Shown: positions 34,407-43,476, numbered from the stretch's first letter. The stretch is DNA of 60,984 bases from Clostridiales bacterium (GCA_017615755.1 JAFZZM010000007.1:1-60984), one strand, 5' to 3'. Notes: a model not told the origin generated them from the letters alone. Made by a program: numbers and translations.

Positions 34407-35708
34407 ATGACGATATCAGAAGCACTCACCAAGATCAATTCGCACGAACTGGACAGTATTTTTGCCGGACTTTACGGCAGTGAAGAAGAAAGGATCTCTG
34501 CCCAGAGATCACGTTATGCCTGGGCGGTAGAACAATTCGTAAGAGAGTTTCCTTCGTATGCCGGATCCGATGCGGATATCTCGATCTTTTCCGCACCTGG
34601 CAGGACTGAAGTCTGCGGAAATCACACGGACCACCAGCATGGCCGCGTCCTGGCTGCGGCGGTCAATCTGGATACCATCGCGGTGGTCGCTCTTAACGAC
34701 AGTAACCTGATCCGAATTCATTCAGAAGGCTATCCGCCGTTCGAACTGGATGTCACGGACAATCTTCCCCATCGGGATGAGACGGAGACGACCGTTTCTC
34801 TGGTACGTGGAATGGTGGCACAGTTCATGCTTCGCGGCATACGTATCAGCGGATTCGATGCGTTTATCAGCTCCACTGTACTTCCCGGAAGCGGTCTTTC
34901 TTCCTCGGCGGCTTTTGAAATGCTGATCGGAAAGATCCTCGACGGGCTGTTCAACAACGGTCAGACCGGCGCGGTAGAGATCGCGAAGTTCGGCCAGATT
35001 GCGGAAAACGAGTATTTCGGTAAGGCCTGCGGCCTGATGGACCAGATGGTTTCATCGGTGGGTGGCTTTGTCGAGATCGATTTTGCTGATCCGAAACAGC
35101 CAAAGATAGATACTCATCAATGTGATTTAGACAAGCTCGGTTTTTCACTTGTCATTACCGATACAAAAGGAAGCCATGCGGATCTTTCCGCAGAGTATTC
35201 TGCGATCCCAGGAGGAATGTACAATGTGTCCGCTTTCTTCGGAAAAGAATATCTCCGCGATGTCGATGAGAAGGAGTTTTATGCCCACATCGGCGAACTG
35301 AGAAAGGACCCTCAAATCACTGACCGCGCCATCCTTCGAAGTGCGCATTTTTTCGCTGACGATGCCCGCGTTCCTCAGGAAGCGGAAGCACTCGATAACG
35401 GAGACTTCACACGATTCCTGGAATTGGTAAATGAGTCGGGAGAATCATCGGCAAATCTTCTTCAGAATCTGTTCTGCACAGACCGCCCGCAGAATCAGGA
35501 GATTCCGCTGGCCCTGATGCTGAGCCGTCGTGTTCTGGGAAAAGAAGGCGCCTGTCGCGTGCACGGCGGTGGTTTTGCCGGCACGATCCAGGCGTTTGTT
35601 CCGAAAGAAAAGCTGAATGATTATGTGTCCACTTTAGAAAGTGTCTTTGGCAAAAGCGCCTGCTACATCCTGCACATCCGTCCGCGTGGCGCCGTGCAGA
35701 TACTCTAA
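34407..35708 (+). CDS. galK: Galactokinase
   Basis: A 433-residue GHMP kinase that phosphorylates D-galactose at C1 with ATP (Leloir pathway). SAPGRTEVCGNHTDHQHG is the galactokinase sugar-binding signature, LPGSGLSSSAAFE the GHMP phosphate loop, and RVHGGGFAGTIQAF the C-terminal motif 3. The protein is about 40 residues longer than the E. coli enzyme, mainly at the N-terminus, as in other clostridial forms. Other Leloir genes are not nearby; it stands in an operon with a phosphoesterase. AGAGGGAAGCC precedes the ATG. Confidence 0.88.
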   Translation: MTISEALTKINSHELDSIFAGLYGSEEERISAQRSRYAWAVEQFVREFPSYAGSDADISIFSAPGRTEVCGNHTDHQHGRVLAAAVNLDTIAVVALNDSNLIRIHSEGYPPFELDVTDNLPHRDETETTVSLVRGMVAQFMLRGIRISGFDAFISSTVLPGSGLSSSAAFEMLIGKILDGLFNNGQTGAVEIAKFGQIAENEYFGKACGLMDQMVSSVGGFVEIDFADPKQPKIDTHQCDLDKLGFSLVITDTKGSHADLSAEYSAIPGGMYNVSAFFGKEYLRDVDEKEFYAHIGELRKDPQITDRAILRSAHFFADDARVPQEAEALDNGDFTRFLELVNESGESSANLLQNLFCTDRPQNQEIPLALMLSRRVLGKEGACRVHGGGFAGTIQAFVPKEKLNDYVSTLESVFGKSACYILHIRPRGAVQIL

Positions 35709-35717
35709 AGAAGATAA

Positions 35718-35894
35718 CTAACGCTTAGTAAGATCATCAACATGAAACTTCCATAGACATGGTGGAGCTTCTTCATTGTCTCCATAGATATTCGACTTGG
35801 AAAGCCGCATGGTGAAGGCAAGGATAATGAGCGCTATGGAGCAGAAAACAAGTCCGATGAAAAGCATCAATCCGCCTAATTGTCCGAGTGTCAT
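35718..35894 (-). CDS. Small membrane protein coupled to zinc-ribbon gene (copy 1)
   Basis: A 58-residue protein with one hydrophobic helix (about 9-29) and a polar tail ending KFHVDDLTKR. The ATG at 35894 overlaps the stop of the preceding zinc-ribbon gene as ATGA and has AAGGAGG six bases upstream inside that gene, so translation is coupled. A longer frame to 35966 lacks a ribosome binding site. It is homologous to the 56-residue product at 37169-37339: both have an SN-YG--EE stretch after the helix and end in a basic-F-V-D-TK pattern. Unknown function, probably a partner of the zinc-ribbon protein. Confidence 0.75.
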   Translation of the reverse strand: MTLGQLGGLMLFIGLVFCSIALIILAFTMRLSKSNIYGDNEEAPPCLWKFHVDDLTKR

Positions 35895-37132
35895 CTTATG
35901 CCTCCTTGTCTCTTCTTCGAGAAGATGAAAGTCATCAGTGAGCGGGAAAGTGTCATCTTTTGCCATACGCTGCGGATCTTCCGAAGTGCGATGACAAATA
36001 GTGAAAACGAGCCGAAGATCGTTAATCCTCCGATGACACGCATAAGTGTCGCGCCGGTGAAGATATGCACATCATCCGGAAACAATTCCCGGAAAAACGG
36101 AACGCCGAATTTCAGGTAGATGAAGGTAAGCAGTGCCGTGGACAAGACGCAGCTTCCGACGATCGCGCCGATCAGCGCGACCTTGTTCCAGGGCGCCGAA
36201 CCGACAACTTTTCCGGTCTGCCCATTCACGAGATAAGTGTATGGTGTGCCGTTATCGTTGATCGTAACGAACCAGACAGGAAGCAGGACATAGGCTGTCC
36301 GGTGCAGGTCGAATTGCATGCTCGAACCGAGGTTTTTCTTCATTGTGACCGGCGGCATTTTATACATACGGGTATTGATGAACTTTCTCGCCTTCAGCTC
36401 GGCAAGTCCTTTTGAAGCACGAGCAGGAAGATCCTGAATGTTCGAGTAGAACCCCATCAGATAGGATGTGTCGAAATCCACGGCTTCACTCATATCGTAT
36501 GGCTCGAGCATCTCAGTCGAGCGGTCATCCAGTGCCTGACAGCTTTCCACGAGAAGATTACGGAACTCGGCGTCGATATCGTAGACGGTCACGTTTTCAC
36601 TGGAATAGCGCTGATGACGCTGGTTATCCGTTACGACACCATCGTAAGTGAAATAGGGGATATAGATCCCACGCACACATTCGGGAGAAAGCGTGCGGAA
36701 CTTTTTCTGCACGAAAAGACCGGCATCCAGTGTCTTCTGCACTCTGTCCAGCGCCTCTTCTTTCGTGACCTTGAACGGGACGATCAGGTCCGGCCGGTGC
36801 TCTTTGCTGATGCGGTTGAACACTACGGACGTCGATCCGCAAAAAGCACATCTCGTGGAGATCTCGGTGCCGGTAACGACGACTTCGCCGCCACACTGGC
36901 TGCATGTATAGATGTGGCAGTCATACATCTCGCCGGTCAGATCATCAAACTCGGAGAGGGTGTCTTCTACCGGTACCGGCTCGCCGCCGGCTTCTTCGTT
37001 ACCATAGTAAAAATCGTCGGCGTCCGGAAGTGTTTTCGGGTCGATAATGTTCCCGCAGGACGAGCAGACCAACGAGTCAAAACCCGGATCATATTCCATC
37101 GGGGCTCCGCAGCCCGGACAATTCTTAGCCAT
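35891..37132 (-). CDS. Zinc-ribbon membrane protein (copy 1)
   Basis: A 413-residue protein with two Cys4 elements: Cys5, 8, 23 and 26 (CPGCGAPMEYD, CSSCG) and a second pair of CxxC at about 78-96 (CSQCGGE, CAFCGS). A conserved soluble domain follows, with VPFKVTKEEAL, RGIYIPYFTYDG and DTSYLMGFYSN, then WFVTINDNGTPYTYLVNGQTGKVVG and two membrane helices (about 305-325 and 345-370). It is about half identical by eye to the protein at 37336. Such proteins are often loosely labelled TFIIB- or PriA-like because of the ribbon, but no helicase or transcription role is supported. Function unknown. Confidence 0.75.
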   Translation of the reverse strand: MAKNCPGCGAPMEYDPGFDSLVCSSCGNIIDPKTLPDADDFYYGNEEAGGEPVPVEDTLSEFDDLTGEMYDCHIYTCSQCGGEVVVTGTEISTRCAFCGSTSVVFNRISKEHRPDLIVPFKVTKEEALDRVQKTLDAGLFVQKKFRTLSPECVRGIYIPYFTYDGVVTDNQRHQRYSSENVTVYDIDAEFRNLLVESCQALDDRSTEMLEPYDMSEAVDFDTSYLMGFYSNIQDLPARASKGLAELKARKFINTRMYKMPPVTMKKNLGSSMQFDLHRTAYVLLPVWFVTINDNGTPYTYLVNGQTGKVVGSAPWNKVALIGAIVGSCVLSTALLTFIYLKFGVPFFRELFPDDVHIFTGATLMRVIGGLTIFGSFSLFVIALRKIRSVWQKMTLSRSLMTFIFSKKRQGGIR

Positions 37133-37168
37133 AATCCTTTCCTTTCTTACAAGAACGATATCCTACGT

Positions 37169-37339
37169 TCAGAGTTTCGTCTGGTTTACATCCATGACCT
37201 TGAATCTTTTCATGGACGGGCTTGACTCTTCCTGACTTCCGTAACTGTTGGAACGCTCAAGAAGAATGCTGACAAAGAGAAAACTCAGTCCCAGCGAAGC
37301 TACGATCGATGCTGCATATAACGTGATGATAAGTATCAT
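37169..37339 (-). CDS. Small membrane protein coupled to zinc-ribbon gene (copy 2)
   Basis: A 56-residue product translated by hand from the minus strand. It has one hydrophobic helix (about 2-26, ending SFLFVSILLE) and a polar tail, RSNSYGSQEESS and then KRFKVMDVNQTKL. Its ATG overlaps the stop of the zinc-ribbon gene as ATGA, with AGGGGG seven bases before. It is a homologue of the 58-residue protein at 35718, in the same position relative to a paralogous zinc-ribbon gene, which is strong evidence that both are real. It is shorter than usual gene-finding limits and likely to be missed. Confidence 0.78.
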   Translation of the reverse strand: MILIITLYAASIVASLGLSFLFVSILLERSNSYGSQEESSPSMKRFKVMDVNQTKL

Positions 37340-38595
37340 TTTGCATCCCCCTGTCTCTTCTTGGAGAAGATAAATGTAACGATGGAGCGGGACAGATTCA
37401 GATTGTCCAGCACTTTCTTGAACTTGGCAAAGCCGGCACCAAGCACGCCGAGAGCCGCGATTCCGATACCAAGCGAGGCGTAGATCTCACTGCTGTCCAG
37501 GGACTGGCTGAGCTTTCTTCCGAACTTGCTTGAGATACCGGTACTCCAGCCGAATGCATCGGAAATGAGACCGGACTTAACGAAGATCATGGTCGAAAGA
37601 AATGCCAGTGTGGCAAAAGAAACGGTGATCATGGCGCCGATAAGGAACCGGTTCCAGGGAACTGTTCCCACGACTTTACCGGTCTGCCCGTTTACCAGGA
37701 AAGTGTAAGGCGTACTGTCTTTGTTGATGGTAATGAACCATGCAGGCAGAAGCGCATAGGAAGAACGGGCGAACTCCGATTTCGGAACGGAAGTGACGCG
37801 CTTCAAAGGACGCAGGAACGACGTCTTGGGGACCTGCTTGAGGACTTCTTTATCGAACATCGCTCTGGCCTTCAGATTGGCATTGCCAAGGGCAACACGC
37901 GGCTCGAGATCCCTGATATTGGAATAGAATCCCATGAGATAAGACGTGTCAAAATCGACTTTCTCATTCAGATAATAAGGCTCGAGCATGGCTGTCGTTT
38001 TGTCGGCGAGTACTTTGCAAGCTTCTACGGGAAGGTCCTCAAAATCACATTCACAGTCATAAATATATGGTGTCTCGCCGGCCTGGAAACGCTGCGTATC
38101 CTTGTACCATCCTTCGTAAAGGTAGTACGGAATATATATCCCTCGTACCACGGATGGCTCGGTCTTCTTGAAAAAACTTGGAACGAAAAAGCCGGACAGA
38201 AGTTTGTCGCGAACATTTTTCAGCGCCTCTTCTTTGGTAACTTTGAAAGGCACGATATACTGCGGACGGCACTCCTGTGCGATCCGGTTAAAAACGACGG
38301 CGGTCGAGCCGCAGTAAATGCATCTGGTGGATACTTCCGTACCGGACACGATGACTTCGCCTCCACACTGACTGCACGTGTAGATGTGGCAGTCATACAT
38401 CTCGCCGGTCAGCTCCTCTTCTTCAACAACATCCTTGATGTCGACGGGCTCTTCCGCACCATAGTTAAGATAGAACTCATTCCCGTCCGGTAACGACTTC
38501 GGGTCGATGATATTTCCACATGACTGGCAGACAAGCGAATCAAAACTAGGGTCGTACTCCATCGGAGCGCCACAACCCGGACAATTCTTAGCCAT
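37336..38595 (-). CDS. Zinc-ribbon membrane protein (copy 2)
   Basis: A 419-residue paralogue of the protein at 35891, sharing the opening MAKNCPGCGAPMEYDP, the second ribbon (CSQCGGE, CIYCGS), VPFKVTKEEAL, GIYIPYYLYEG, DTSYLMGFYSN, the TYLVNGQTGKVVG-like stretch (here FLVNGQTGKVVG) and the ending SIVTFIFSKKRQG. Two membrane helices lie near 310-335 and 365-390. The ATG at 38595 is chosen over 38640 because AAAGGAGA lies upstream of it and the paralogue starts at the same residue. It is the first gene of a four-gene minus-strand set made of two copies of the same cassette. Confidence 0.75.
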   Translation of the reverse strand: MAKNCPGCGAPMEYDPSFDSLVCQSCGNIIDPKSLPDGNEFYLNYGAEEPVDIKDVVEEEELTGEMYDCHIYTCSQCGGEVIVSGTEVSTRCIYCGSTAVVFNRIAQECRPQYIVPFKVTKEEALKNVRDKLLSGFFVPSFFKKTEPSVVRGIYIPYYLYEGWYKDTQRFQAGETPYIYDCECDFEDLPVEACKVLADKTTAMLEPYYLNEKVDFDTSYLMGFYSNIRDLEPRVALGNANLKARAMFDKEVLKQVPKTSFLRPLKRVTSVPKSEFARSSYALLPAWFITINKDSTPYTFLVNGQTGKVVGTVPWNRFLIGAMITVSFATLAFLSTMIFVKSGLISDAFGWSTGISSKFGRKLSQSLDSSEIYASLGIGIAALGVLGAGFAKFKKVLDNLNLSRSIVTFIFSKKRQGDAK

Positions 38596-38740
38596 ATAAT
38601 GTATCTCCTTTTTTGCCGCCGAAACGACAGACTCCTTCAATCTAAATCATTTTATCATGTGGCTTTTCGGTTTGAATAGTGGAAGAATACAGAAATATCG
38701 GGGTCTTTTTACATCTGTTCCGGATTCCGCTTCGCCGGGA

Positions 38741-39838
38741 TCACCCGATCGTGAAGTAGAATTCCGTGTCCCAGCAGAGCAGGTGAGGGTGGTGGCGCAT
38801 ATAGACCTTGTACTCCGGAACCATTTCTTTCAGCAAAACCGGCAGGGTAATGAGGTCTTCGCTTCGATGGTAGCAGGAGACAATGAGGGACGGACGGTCG
38901 CGGAGGAGCACCTCACGGCCTCCCTCGAGCGCGACAAGCTCATTTCCCTCCACATCCAGCTTGATCAGGTCCGCTTTTTGCCCCTGTAACAGAGTTACAA
39001 TCGTGGCTGCCGTAAGGCTCTCGGCATTTGAAGCGGAAACGTCATTTTGCGCCTCTTCGTGCACGCCGCGGCCCTTATTCCGGTCGATCAGGGTCGTTCC
39101 ATCGTGGTCCGACACAAGCGCACGCACATACGAAATCGAATATTCATCGCGGTTCCTGATCGCCTCGGTATTCTCCTGAAGCTTACGGAAATTCCTGCCG
39201 TCCGGCTCCACCGCGATGATGTTTCGGATCTGCGGAAAAAGAGAAGAATAAAGAAGCACCGTATCCCCGTTATAGGCACCAAGGTCCAGGAAAGTCGACG
39301 GATCCGGAAGTTTCAGGAGTTCTTCCGCCTCGGAAAGCGGCCGCTCCACATCACGCAGAAGCGTGTAATCACCGGAAAGCTTATATTCCACGACGGCATC
39401 GAAAGTCGACCGGGAAACCTCATCTGAGAGCATTTCCCGCACCTTCGCAAACTCTCCGGCGTTATTCTCATAGAATGCCTGATCAAAAAGCACTTGCCCG
39501 TATACCGGGACGTCCGGGGCGTATGTTTCGCACTCCGATGCGATGCGGTCGATGTTTTCCAGTACTTCAGGACGGGACGTGCCAAAGCAGATCAAGACGA
39601 TCATGTCGCCCAGACGATCGTGAAGCGCCTCGTAGGTCTCCACCGGGAAGCCCCGGAATGTTCTGTTTCTCACGAAATCGGAACTGGCGAAAATACCGGA
39701 AACGGTGATACCTCGCGCAAGAAGCCTGTCCAGGATCTTGTCCGCACCATTTCCCGTACCATAAAGAACGACCGGTTTTTGCACGGTCGTTAAGTAGTTC
39801 CACAGGTCCTGTTTCATGTCGTTTTTCAACGGGATCAT
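38741..39838 (-). CDS. FkbM family methyltransferase with N-terminal Rossmann-like domain
   Basis: A 365-residue protein. Residues about 15-110 resemble a nucleotide-binding fold (VVLYGTGNGADKIL, then IVLICFGTSRPEV), and residues about 180-350 are the FkbM methyltransferase domain: FLDLGAYNGDTVLLY binds SAM, AVEPDGRNF follows, and LIKLDVEGNEL is the family signature. FkbM enzymes methylate hydroxyl groups on sugars or natural products. Its ATG overlaps the stop of the GntR gene (ATGA), so the two are coupled. A role on uronates, such as 4-O-methylation, is only a guess. No terminator was recognised after it. Confidence 0.85.
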   Translation of the reverse strand: MIPLKNDMKQDLWNYLTTVQKPVVLYGTGNGADKILDRLLARGITVSGIFASSDFVRNRTFRGFPVETYEALHDRLGDMIVLICFGTSRPEVLENIDRIASECETYAPDVPVYGQVLFDQAFYENNAGEFAKVREMLSDEVSRSTFDAVVEYKLSGDYTLLRDVERPLSEAEELLKLPDPSTFLDLGAYNGDTVLLYSSLFPQIRNIIAVEPDGRNFRKLQENTEAIRNRDEYSISYVRALVSDHDGTTLIDRNKGRGVHEEAQNDVSASNAESLTAATIVTLLQGQKADLIKLDVEGNELVALEGGREVLLRDRPSLIVSCYHRSEDLITLPVLLKEMVPEYKVYMRHHPHLLCWDTEFYFTIG

Positions 39839-40515
39839 TTCCCTTCGGAAATATACTGCTTGTACTCGCTGCTGATGATGTTCCAGTCGAGCTCGAAGCG
39901 GGCCATATGCTTCTGGAATGCAGCACGTGCAGCAGCCGGATCCTTCTTCTTGATCGCCTCGAAGATCGCACGGTGATCGGAAACGATCTTGAGATCTTTT
40001 ACGGAGTGAAGGCTGAGGTTACGTACACGGTCAAAATGCATGCTCATGAGGCTGACCATATAGTGGCACTGCATCTTGTTGCAGATGCGGTAGATGATCT
40101 TATGGAAATCGTTGTCGAGAGTCAGGAGCTTAAGCGGGTCCTTCTGGAGATAGAACTCCTGAAGCTGCAGGTTTTCCTCGAGATCCTGAAGATCCGATTC
40201 GTTTGCAAGCTCGCAGGCATCCTCGACCAGCGCTGTCTCAACAGTAATACGCAGGAAACGCGCTTCACGGATGAGATCCGGGTCGATCATGGAGACGAGG
40301 CAGCCCTTCTGCGGCAGGATATCAACGATCTTCGACTTGGAAAGCTCCAACAGAGCTTCATGCACCGGAGTACGTGAGAGTCCGAGTTCGGTAGCTACTT
40401 CCTGCTCACCGATCATGCTGCCCGGTACGATATCCAGACTGATGATGTTGTCGCTGATTACGCGAAAAGCATATTCGCGGTTAGTCTCACTGGGATTCTT
40501 CGGTGTAATGATCAT
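39835..40515 (-). CDS. GntR/FCD family regulator, likely uronate repressor
   Basis: A 226-residue FadR-type regulator. The N-terminal winged helix has IGEQEVATELGLSRTPVHEAL and the GCLVS wing, and the C-terminal FCD domain (about 85-215) has EARFLRITVE and the metal-site residues D/H in LDNDFHKIIY and the SDHRAIFEAI His. Such proteins bind small acids; UxuR and ExuR of enteric bacteria are uronate-responsive members. The ATG at 40515 follows AAAGGAG; the longer frame to 40578 has no site. It lies just after uxuB, with its own promoter overlapped by a shared motif (see the operator entries). Confidence 0.85.
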   Translation of the reverse strand: MIITPKNPSETNREYAFRVISDNIISLDIVPGSMIGEQEVATELGLSRTPVHEALLELSKSKIVDILPQKGCLVSMIDPDLIREARFLRITVETALVEDACELANESDLQDLEENLQLQEFYLQKDPLKLLTLDNDFHKIIYRICNKMQCHYMVSLMSMHFDRVRNLSLHSVKDLKIVSDHRAIFEAIKKKDPAAARAAFQKHMARFELDWNIISSEYKQYISEGK

Positions 40516-40549
40516 AAGCAGGGCTCCTTTGCTCTTATTAAACATACTA

Positions 40550-40581
40550 AATATACATGATATTTGACTTCCATACAAGTG
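40550..40581 (-). promoter_or_regulatory. gntR promoter with candidate GntR operator
   Basis: On the minus strand, TTGTAT (plus-strand 40573-40578) and TATATT (plus-strand 40550-40555) are 17 bases apart. CTTCCATACAAG (40568-40579) overlaps the -35 box and matches ten of twelve bases of CTAGCATACAAG before the ABC transporter; the ten bases CATACAAGTG (40572-40581) are identical at both places. Suggests autoregulation. Confidence 0.6.
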
Positions 40582-40623
40582 GTGTTAGTTGGAAAGAAGG
40601 GAGTCGGGGCTTATTCCTTTCCA

Positions 40624-42243
40624 CTACTCGCCGACGTACTTTTTCAGCGTTTTCTTTACCGCACCCGGTCCGGCCAGCATCTCGGAAAGCATGCTCTCGA
40701 TTTTCGGAGAAAGACCGCATGCGACAAGGTCGGAAGCAAAGAGAGAAGTATTGGAAAGAAGCCCGTCCAGCTGCCCGTCGCAACTGTCCGGATTACCGAA
40801 GTGTACGTTTGCCAGCTGGGCCTGAAGCGAAGACAGAAGCGGATCGGAGCTGATCGGCATCTCATCTCCGTTATCGTCTACACCCAGAAGATAACGGAAC
40901 CAGCCCGCGATCGCGAGCGGAATGTAGGTGAGGGAAGTCACATTCAAAGAAGGGTCAGCGATGTAGGACTTGATGGTCTCACCGAAACGGATCGGCACCT
41001 TCAGACTCGTATCGGTCGCGATACGCTGCGGTGCATCCGGAATATACGGGTTCGGAAGTCTCTCCTCTATGACCTCGCGGATGAACTCCTTCGGGTTGAG
41101 GATCTTCGGATCTGTTACGACCGGGAGGCCCTCGTCGTATCCGATCTTCTTGATCAGCGAAACCAGAAGAGGATTCTTCATCTCTTCGGAGATACGGGTA
41201 TAGCCCAGAAGACAGCCATACACGGCCAGCGCCGTATGAAGCGGGTTCAGGCAGGTGGTGACCTTCATGCGCTCGGATTTGTTAACGGTATCACGGTCTG
41301 TCATATACACGCCGGCCTTCTCAAAAGGCGGGCGTCCGTTCGGGAAAGTGTCCTCCATTACGAGGTACTGCGGGATCTCCGCGTTAACGAAAGGCGCGAT
41401 AAACGTGCCCTTTCCCGTTGTGATCGGGGCCATGTCGGAAATGCCGAGATCCTCGATCATTTTCTGCACAGATGCATCCGGACGCGGTGTGATCTTGTCG
41501 ATCATGCTCCATGGAAAAGCGACGCGGCTTTCGTCCGTGATATAGTCGATGAACTCCGCGCTGACGAAATTTCTGATCTTCCACTCCTGCGCGATCTCGA
41601 GGATCGAGCTTCTGAGCTTCTCACCGTTATGGCTGCAGTTGTCCATGCTGGCCAGCGCGATCGGCGCCGCACCATTTTGGAAACGCGCCCAAAGCAGTGC
41701 ACACACGATACTCATCGCGTGATGCGCCTGGGAAGGACCATTCGCGATATCCGCTTCCACGACAGGGATCAGCGCCCCGCTCATATTGCGGAGCGCATAG
41801 CCCTTCTCGGTAATGGTAAAACTGATAAGCTGAAGAGAAGAAGAGGAGACAATCCCGGAAAGACGCTCCATCTCCGAAGTAAGCGCAGGATCAGCCTTTC
41901 TGGCTTCCGTGATGCTCCCGATGATCTCATATCCCACGTCACCGCTGGGCTTCAGGTCGACCATCAAAGTCAGGTTGTCATAAGGCGCATAGATCTTGTC
42001 GATGATCTCATAGTCAAAAGTATCCGCTGCGATCACGCCGGTTTCGACCAGTCCCTGATTGAGAAGATCCTGCTGGAGGCGGGCAACAAACCCGCGGAAG
42101 ATATTACCGGCACCGAAGTGCAGCCACGTCGGCGCAGCTGCCGTTTTGGCAACAACAGATGCGACATCGAAATTCGGGATCCTGATACTCCTTTCCGTCC
42201 AAAGTGCTTTGTCCTTAAGGGAATCAAGATTCATCGAAATCAT
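40624..42243 (-). CDS. uxuB: Fructuronate reductase (mannitol dehydrogenase family)
   Basis: A 539-residue long-chain dehydrogenase that reduces D-fructuronate to D-mannonate with NADH. LHFGAGNIFRGF near residue 40 is the nucleotide-binding motif of the clostridial UxuB group, and CLNPLHTALAVYG and the catalytic Lys region (ERMKVTTCLNP, with Lys two to three residues before TTCLNP) match the mannitol dehydrogenase family. Tagaturonate reductase (UxaB) is a close relative, but pairing with uxuA 51 bases away favours UxuB. ATG 42243 is chosen because the GTG at 42252 lies inside the GAGGTGA ribosome binding site. Confidence 0.88.
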   Translation of the reverse strand: MISMNLDSLKDKALWTERSIRIPNFDVASVVAKTAAAPTWLHFGAGNIFRGFVARLQQDLLNQGLVETGVIAADTFDYEIIDKIYAPYDNLTLMVDLKPSGDVGYEIIGSITEARKADPALTSEMERLSGIVSSSSLQLISFTITEKGYALRNMSGALIPVVEADIANGPSQAHHAMSIVCALLWARFQNGAAPIALASMDNCSHNGEKLRSSILEIAQEWKIRNFVSAEFIDYITDESRVAFPWSMIDKITPRPDASVQKMIEDLGISDMAPITTGKGTFIAPFVNAEIPQYLVMEDTFPNGRPPFEKAGVYMTDRDTVNKSERMKVTTCLNPLHTALAVYGCLLGYTRISEEMKNPLLVSLIKKIGYDEGLPVVTDPKILNPKEFIREVIEERLPNPYIPDAPQRIATDTSLKVPIRFGETIKSYIADPSLNVTSLTYIPLAIAGWFRYLLGVDDNGDEMPISSDPLLSSLQAQLANVHFGNPDSCDGQLDGLLSNTSLFASDLVACGLSPKIESMLSEMLAGPGAVKKTLKKYVGE

Positions 42244-42294
42244 AGTCGTCACCTCATATATTTATCTCAAAAAGAATTTGCCCGTGAAGCGGAG

Positions 42295-43365
42295 TTATTT
42301 GCTTTTGCTGACAGCTTCCCACAGACCCTGGATGTACATGGCGCCGAGAGCACGGTCATAAAGACCATAACCCGGACGGCTGTTCTCATCCCAGATACGA
42401 CGACCGTGATCAGGACGGATATACCCGTCAAAACCATTGTCGTGCAGTGCTTTGACAATAGCATACATATCCAGATCACCATCGGTGCTCAGGTGAGAGC
42501 TCTCATGGAAATCCTTCTCGCTTGTGTGCTTGACATTACGCAGATGCACGAAAGGCACTCGTCCCATCGCGGCAAACTCTTTAGCCATAGCCGGGATGTC
42601 ATTCTCGGAATTGGCGCCGAGGCTTCCCGTACAAAGCGTCAGACCATTGCGCTTACTGGAATTCAGGTTCAGGTATTTTCTGATGGATTCTGCGCTGCAG
42701 ACGACCTTCGGCAGCTTAAAAAGCGGCCACGGCGGATCGTCCGGATGCACGCCGAAGTCGATATCGTACTCCTCCGCGTAAGGCATTACGGCATTGAGGA
42801 AATACGCGATATTCTTAAAATATTCTTCCTGGGATACGCCCTGGTAGAACTCGATGTCCTTGGCCATTGCCGGGAATCTCTCCGGCTCCCAGCCCGGAAG
42901 GGTCATCTTATTGGAACCATTCATCATGGAATCGATGATGTTCTGAAGTGTAAGATTCGATGCGTAATTATGGTCATAGGCCATAGCACCGCTTCCGTCA
43001 CGGAGCGGCTTGTCGAGCTGGCTTCTGAACCAGTCCATGACCGGCATGAAGTTGTAGCAGATGCACTTGACTCCTGCCTCATGGAGATTCTTCATTGTCT
43101 CGATGTAGTTGCTGATATACTGGTCTCTGGTAGAAAGACCCTTCTTGATATCCTCGTGGATATTGACGCTCTCGATGACTTCCATCTCGAGACCGGCATC
43201 ATTGACCTGATTCTTGACGGACTGAATCATCTTCGGAGTCCAGACCTCACCGGCCGGAACATTGGAAAGCATAGTTGCGACACCCGACACACCCGGGATC
43301 TGACGAATCTGAGCCAAAGTTACTGTATCATCGCCGTTTGGCCACCAGCGGAAAACCATCTTCAT
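42295..43365 (-). CDS. uxuA: Mannonate dehydratase
   Basis: A 356-residue enzyme that removes water from D-mannonate to give 2-keto-3-deoxygluconate. RWWPNGDDTVTLAQIRQIPG at the start, FGVHPDDPPWPLFKLP (metal-binding His and Asp) in the middle, and HLRNV and RPDHGRRIWDE near the end match UxuA. Length is normal. It is the first gene of the uxuA-uxuB operon with a strong promoter covered by a palindrome. TGAGG lies before the ATG. Confidence 0.92.
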   Translation of the reverse strand: MKMVFRWWPNGDDTVTLAQIRQIPGVSGVATMLSNVPAGEVWTPKMIQSVKNQVNDAGLEMEVIESVNIHEDIKKGLSTRDQYISNYIETMKNLHEAGVKCICYNFMPVMDWFRSQLDKPLRDGSGAMAYDHNYASNLTLQNIIDSMMNGSNKMTLPGWEPERFPAMAKDIEFYQGVSQEEYFKNIAYFLNAVMPYAEEYDIDFGVHPDDPPWPLFKLPKVVCSAESIRKYLNLNSSKRNGLTLCTGSLGANSENDIPAMAKEFAAMGRVPFVHLRNVKHTSEKDFHESSHLSTDGDLDMYAIVKALHDNGFDGYIRPDHGRRIWDENSRPGYGLYDRALGAMYIQGLWEAVSKSK

Positions 43366-43476
43366 GTTTCATAGCCTCATTCCCACATTGATCGAGGTAT
43401 GCATATTCAGAAAAGCGTCGTAGACTTTCTGGAAAGACTTCCCTCCGCAGAAGAAATGCAAATTGTTCCTGCTGTG

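Noticed and set aside
35891..38595. Primosomal protein N' or TFIIB-like factors
   Set aside because: Only the short Cys4 ribbon is shared; there are no helicase or cyclin-fold motifs, and the proteins have membrane helices.
40564..43374. 936-codon open frame on the plus strand
   Set aside because: It is the exact antisense of uxuB and uxuA, both recognisable enzymes; the product is Arg/His-rich with no family motif, and it has no ribosome binding site.
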